Assembly: GCA_021824625.1 (NCBI GenBank)
Contig: JAKAKE010000052.1
Coordinates: 1-46,681, forward strand
Source of the DNA: Bacteroidota bacterium
GTDB lineage: Bacteria > Bacteroidota > Ignavibacteria > Kapaibacteriales > UBA2268
Length of the DNA: 46,681 nucleotides
Direction of reading: 5' to 3'
The notes below the pieces were generated by a model, which was given only the letters and a program-made list of their open reading frames with translations, ran no database searches and was not told where the DNA came from. The translations under genes were made by a program, and so were the position numbers. Positions 43,554-46,681 of the stretch are shown piece after piece (positions within the stretch are counted from its first letter, which is position 1; the number at the start of each line of letters is the position of its first letter).

Positions 43554-45284
43554 TTGAATTATCGTTGGACTTTAAGAAAAAGTGCTGATGAAGATATTAT
43601 CCACAGGTTAACAAGTTCACTAAAAATACCGGCAAGCTTGGTGCATGTGCTGGTTGCACGAGGTGTTGAATGTCAGGAAGATGCTAGAAAGTTCTTTGAA
43701 CCTACTCTTGACGACCTATTCGACCCCTACTTGATGGACGGCATGGAAATGGCTGTCGGGAGGCTATTGAGTGCAATCAGTAAAAAGGAGCTTATCTGGA
43801 TTCACGGCGACTACGACGTGGATGGTACCGCAAGCACAGCAATGATGCTTTTGTTTCTACGTGAAATAGGAGCAAAGGTTGAGTATTATATCCCTCACAG
43901 AATTAACGAAGGTTTTGGCTTATCTATAAATTCAATCCGCAGTGCAAAATCAAGAGGAGCATCACTTATTTTAACGGTTGATATTGGTATTACTTCTTAT
44001 GAATCGCTTATTTATGCTAAAAAGGAAGGACTCGAAACAATTATCTGCGACCATCATGAACCGATTGATGAGGTTCCGGATGTGTATTGCATCATTGACC
44101 CATTGAAACCTGGTTGTAATTATCCGTTTAAGCATCTTGCGGCATGTGGCGTTGCTTTTAAATTAATCCAGGGAATTTGCAAAGAATTGGGAACACCTGA
44201 AAAAGCATTTCAGTATCTTGACTTTGTAGCACTTGCCTCAGCGGCGGATATGGTTCCGCTCATAGGAGAGAACAGGATTCTCGTTCATTTCGGATTAGAG
44301 CAGATGAATAACAAGCCGCGTCCGGGATTGAAGGGATTGATTGACTGCACTCATTTAAAAGTCGGTTCGATTGATACATCGAGCATAGTGTATTCTCTTG
44401 CACCGTTAATCAATGCCGCAGGAAGAGTAGGCGATGCAAGGTGGTCTGTCGACATGATGACTGAATCCGATGAAACCGCATCCTTCCAGGTTGCACAAAA
44501 GCTGGAAAGGGAGAACAGGAAACGCAGGACATTCGATGAAATAACATTTGAACAAGCCGCTCCAATGGCTGAGGCTTACATAAAGAAAAATCCCGAATCA
44601 AGGGCAATAGTACTTTATTCACCCAACTGGCATGCAGGTGTAATCGGCATTGTTGCATCGAGGCTGGTTGACAGGTTCAATCTGCCTGCCGTCATGCTGA
44701 CAAAATTTGAAGACCCCGAAACGCACCAGGTATTGGCTAAAGGCTCTGCAAGAAGTATCTACGGATTTGACATTCACAAGGCATTAAAAACATGCAGGCA
44801 TTTATTGACTGAATTTGGAGGTCATAAGCACGCCGCAGGATTGTCACTTGAAATAAAGGATATTGATACATTCAGAACAGAATTTGAAGAAATTGCAAAC
44901 AAAGAAATAAGCAATGAAATGCTCGTTCCCGAAATAATTGTTGATGCCGAATTAAAACTAAGCGACCTCAATCCAAACTTCTTAAAAGTACTGAATAAAT
45001 TCGCACCCTACGGATTCGACAACAACAGGCCTATGTTTTTCTCGAAGGGTGTAAGGTCATCAAACGGAGTTAAGGTTGTCGGGAAGAATCATCTGAAATT
45101 CAGGGCATTCCAGATGTTTGAGATTGACGCTATCGGATATGGCCTTGCCGATAAGATAAATATCACTCAGCAGGGAAAGCCTTTCTCTATTTTATTTAAT
45201 ATTGAAGAAAGTTTATACAATGGTGTAACATATACACAACTACGCATTAAAGACATTAAACCCGACAGCAATGATACCCCATGA
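43554..45284 (+). CDS. recJ: single-stranded-DNA-specific exonuclease RecJ
   Basis: A 576-aa 5'-3' exonuclease used in recombination and mismatch repair. The DHH/DHHA1 motifs are intact: IHGDYDVDGTAST (about 79), LILTVDIGITSYE, CDHHEPIDEVPD, LASAADMVPLIGENR, NAAGRVGDA, HAGVIGIVASRLVDR and FGGHKHAAGLS, with an OB domain at the end. The first in-frame start is a TTG at 43554 (MNYRWTLRKSADED); an ATG 13 bases upstream is out of frame and opens only 15 codons. It overlaps the next gene by 14 bp. Confidence 0.97.
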   Translation: MNYRWTLRKSADEDIIHRLTSSLKIPASLVHVLVARGVECQEDARKFFEPTLDDLFDPYLMDGMEMAVGRLLSAISKKELIWIHGDYDVDGTASTAMMLLFLREIGAKVEYYIPHRINEGFGLSINSIRSAKSRGASLILTVDIGITSYESLIYAKKEGLETIICDHHEPIDEVPDVYCIIDPLKPGCNYPFKHLAACGVAFKLIQGICKELGTPEKAFQYLDFVALASAADMVPLIGENRILVHFGLEQMNNKPRPGLKGLIDCTHLKVGSIDTSSIVYSLAPLINAAGRVGDARWSVDMMTESDETASFQVAQKLERENRKRRTFDEITFEQAAPMAEAYIKKNPESRAIVLYSPNWHAGVIGIVASRLVDRFNLPAVMLTKFEDPETHQVLAKGSARSIYGFDIHKALKTCRHLLTEFGGHKHAAGLSLEIKDIDTFRTEFEEIANKEISNEMLVPEIIVDAELKLSDLNPNFLKVLNKFAPYGFDNNRPMFFSKGVRSSNGVKVVGKNHLKFRAFQMFEIDAIGYGLADKINITQQGKPFSILFNIEESLYNGVTYTQLRIKDIKPDSNDTP

Positions 45285-46681
45285 AACCGCAGAACATTTT
45301 CTGAAAGAACTAAATGACATTTTTGACGGCAATGAATTGACATTCAGGAAGAAGATTCTCTCTTTCAGAACCATATACCGAAAGTTAATCACGAAACTTA
45401 CAGAAAATGAGAAGCAATATTTTTCATCAGTGTTTGCAAGAGCTGTTTATATAGCCGACAAATATGAATTCCCTGAGGAATTAACAACAAAAATCAGAAC
45501 CTTCACTTCTATAGCTGAAAGAATAAGAAAAGATTTGAGTTTTGAAATCTCTATACAACATCTCAATTATGCTTATGTAACTTTGATTGAACTTATAAAT
45601 TTTCTTCACCCATCCGGGAACGAGGAATATTTAATTGATAAAATTAAAACACTCGGCACCAAAATACCACTGCCTAAATACGCGAGAACAAGCGACACTA
45701 TTGAATTTATCCGTGCAGTTGTAGTCGAAAAGGGAACTGTAAAAACATATTCCGAAAATTCAATTACTGATTATGAATTAATCTGCGAATCGGAAGAATT
45801 CGGAAAAATCAAACTGCGTTTCAGAAATCCATGGGGTAAGCTTCATTCATTGACCTGGAAAGGCGCTGTGCTGAATGTTTTTTCAGTGAAAAGAGACGCA
45901 CAGAGAAAAGATGAATTCAAAGCTGGAAACTCTACAATTATCGTTCTCGAACCCGATAACCTTGTTGATGTAACAGATATTGCTGAATGTTTCCAATATA
46001 ACGGTTCAAATGCACTTATTTATTTTTTATCAAAGTTTAAATTGAAATCCACAAATGCAAAGGCAATAACAGGAAATATTATTAATTCCTGCTTCGATGA
46101 AATACTCAATAATTCGGAATCTAATTTTGAAGATGCTTATGAAAATGCTTTGAAAATAAAACCGCTTCAAATTTTTGCTATTGCAACCAATAATCCAAAG
46201 GAAACAAAAGAAATAAAAGAGAATGCAAAAACTCAATATGATAACCTTCGGAGAATCACATCAGGATTAGATTATGACAGGTACAGCATAGAGCCGACAT
46301 TTATATCTTCAGATTATGGTTTACAGGGAAGGCTTGATGTGCTGATTGAATTTGAAGATGAAATTAACAGGAAAAATATAATAGAATTGAAGTCGGGTAA
46401 AGCTCCCGGTAAGGATATGAGTGCTGCTTTGCCCGATGGCAGATTTGTAAAAACAGGAATTTGGGTGAACCATTATATACAGGCAATCTGCTATAATCTT
46501 TTGCTTGACTCTGCTTATGATAGCCGCACAGGCACTTCGCAAATACTATATTCGCAAACTGAGGACGAACCTCTGCGTAATGCACCGAATATCATCCAGA
46601 AAAAGCAGGAAGCAATTGCAATCAGGAATGAAATTGTAGCTTATGAAAGGCAGTTTGCAGGAGGAAATTTCTCATTATTCG
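45271..46681 (+). CDS. Dna2/Cas4-type PD-(D/E)xK nuclease, N-terminal part (runs off the window)
   Basis: An open frame of at least 470 codons starting at the ATG at 45271 (MIPHETAEHFLKELNDIFDG), inside the end of recJ, with no stop before the window ends. Residues 1-340 are largely helical with no recognised motif. From about 350 a Cas4/Dna2/RecB-type nuclease core appears: GLQGRLDVLIEFED (Asp356), IELKSGKAPG (Glu372, Lys374), and NHYIQAICYNLLL, a RecB-family motif with the helix that follows it. In bacterial Dna2-like proteins a superfamily 1 helicase follows, which would lie outside the window. The overlap with recJ suggests a repair operon. The helicase part is inferred. Confidence 0.85.
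   Translation, partial: MIPHETAEHFLKELNDIFDGNELTFRKKILSFRTIYRKLITKLTENEKQYFSSVFARAVYIADKYEFPEELTTKIRTFTSIAERIRKDLSFEISIQHLNYAYVTLIELINFLHPSGNEEYLIDKIKTLGTKIPLPKYARTSDTIEFIRAVVVEKGTVKTYSENSITDYELICESEEFGKIKLRFRNPWGKLHSLTWKGAVLNVFSVKRDAQRKDEFKAGNSTIIVLEPDNLVDVTDIAECFQYNGSNALIYFLSKFKLKSTNAKAITGNIINSCFDEILNNSESNFEDAYENALKIKPLQIFAIATNNPKETKEIKENAKTQYDNLRRITSGLDYDRYSIEPTFISSDYGLQGRLDVLIEFEDEINRKNIIELKSGKAPGKDMSAALPDGRFVKTGIWVNHYIQAICYNLLLDSAYDSRTGTSQILYSQTEDEPLRNAPNIIQKKQEAIAIRNEIVAYERQFAGGNFSLF

Noticed and set aside
45281-45304. ATG overlapping the recJ stop (ATGA) as start of the next gene
   Set aside because: That frame stops after seven codons; the ATG at 45271 opens the long nuclease frame instead.

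Overview
The window is AT-rich bacterial chromosome of the Bacteroidota/FCB superphylum, most likely a flagellated Ignavibacteria- or Kapabacteria-like lineage. Evidence: translations resemble Bacteroidota/Chlorobi families, there is a TonB-dependent receptor and a menaquinone pathway gene (menA), several intergenic regions carry TAnnTTTG-like -7 elements, and flagellar switch genes fliL/M/N/O are present (rare in classical Bacteroidota). The lineage is inferred from protein character, not from a search.

Layout. 1-346 is an array of a 137-bp tandem repeat with two hairpins per unit. 481-3778 holds an exported beta-rich protein, the MgtE Mg2+ channel and a PPP-type phosphatase. 3840-5586 is a dense toxin-antitoxin island: an orphan DUF433 antitoxin, a toxin-first PIN module, a decayed RelE-type module and a BrnT/BrnA pair. 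It is followed by MmcQ/YjbR, an M15 peptidase and a NYN-domain RNase gene broken by an in-frame stop and preceded by two hairpins. 7542-11132 has a TPR membrane protein, then infC-rpmI-rplT-pheS, with a palindromic repeat before pheS. 11154-13272 has a small membrane protein, palindromic repeats, rubrerythrin and a flavin reductase-rubredoxin fusion (oxygen defence of an anaerobe or microaerophile). 13724-17978 is smc plus an exported protein. 18008-23441 is a minus-strand run menA-araC-TonB receptor-MFS, probably an iron/siderophore uptake unit.

23685-25673 is a compact Type II restriction-modification cassette: an XRE controller overlapping a PD-(D/E)xK nuclease, and a convergent Dam-like adenine methylase. 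A near-identical 16-bp operator-like motif lies before both the controller and the methylase genes. Then come mreB-mreC-mreD (cell shape), an RsmI-like methylase with a roughly 100-residue Arg/Asp/Ser-rich tail, a YciO/Sua5 protein, an APC permease with a DUF5618 protein, fliL-fliM-fliN-fliO, a 1065-aa single-chain Type IIG restriction-modification enzyme, ugd, pth, rplY, prs and tRNA-Gln(UUG), all on the minus strand. The right end is recJ overlapping a truncated Dna2/Cas4-type nuclease (probably a helicase-nuclease).

Housekeeping blocks (translation, cell shape, flagellum, chromosome segregation, repair) are interleaved with small defence/addiction cassettes. The least explained items are the hairpin leader of the NYN gene, the toxin-first PIN module with its 60-aa partner, the shared operator of the R-M cassette, the disordered tail on the RsmI-like enzyme, and the structured repeats.
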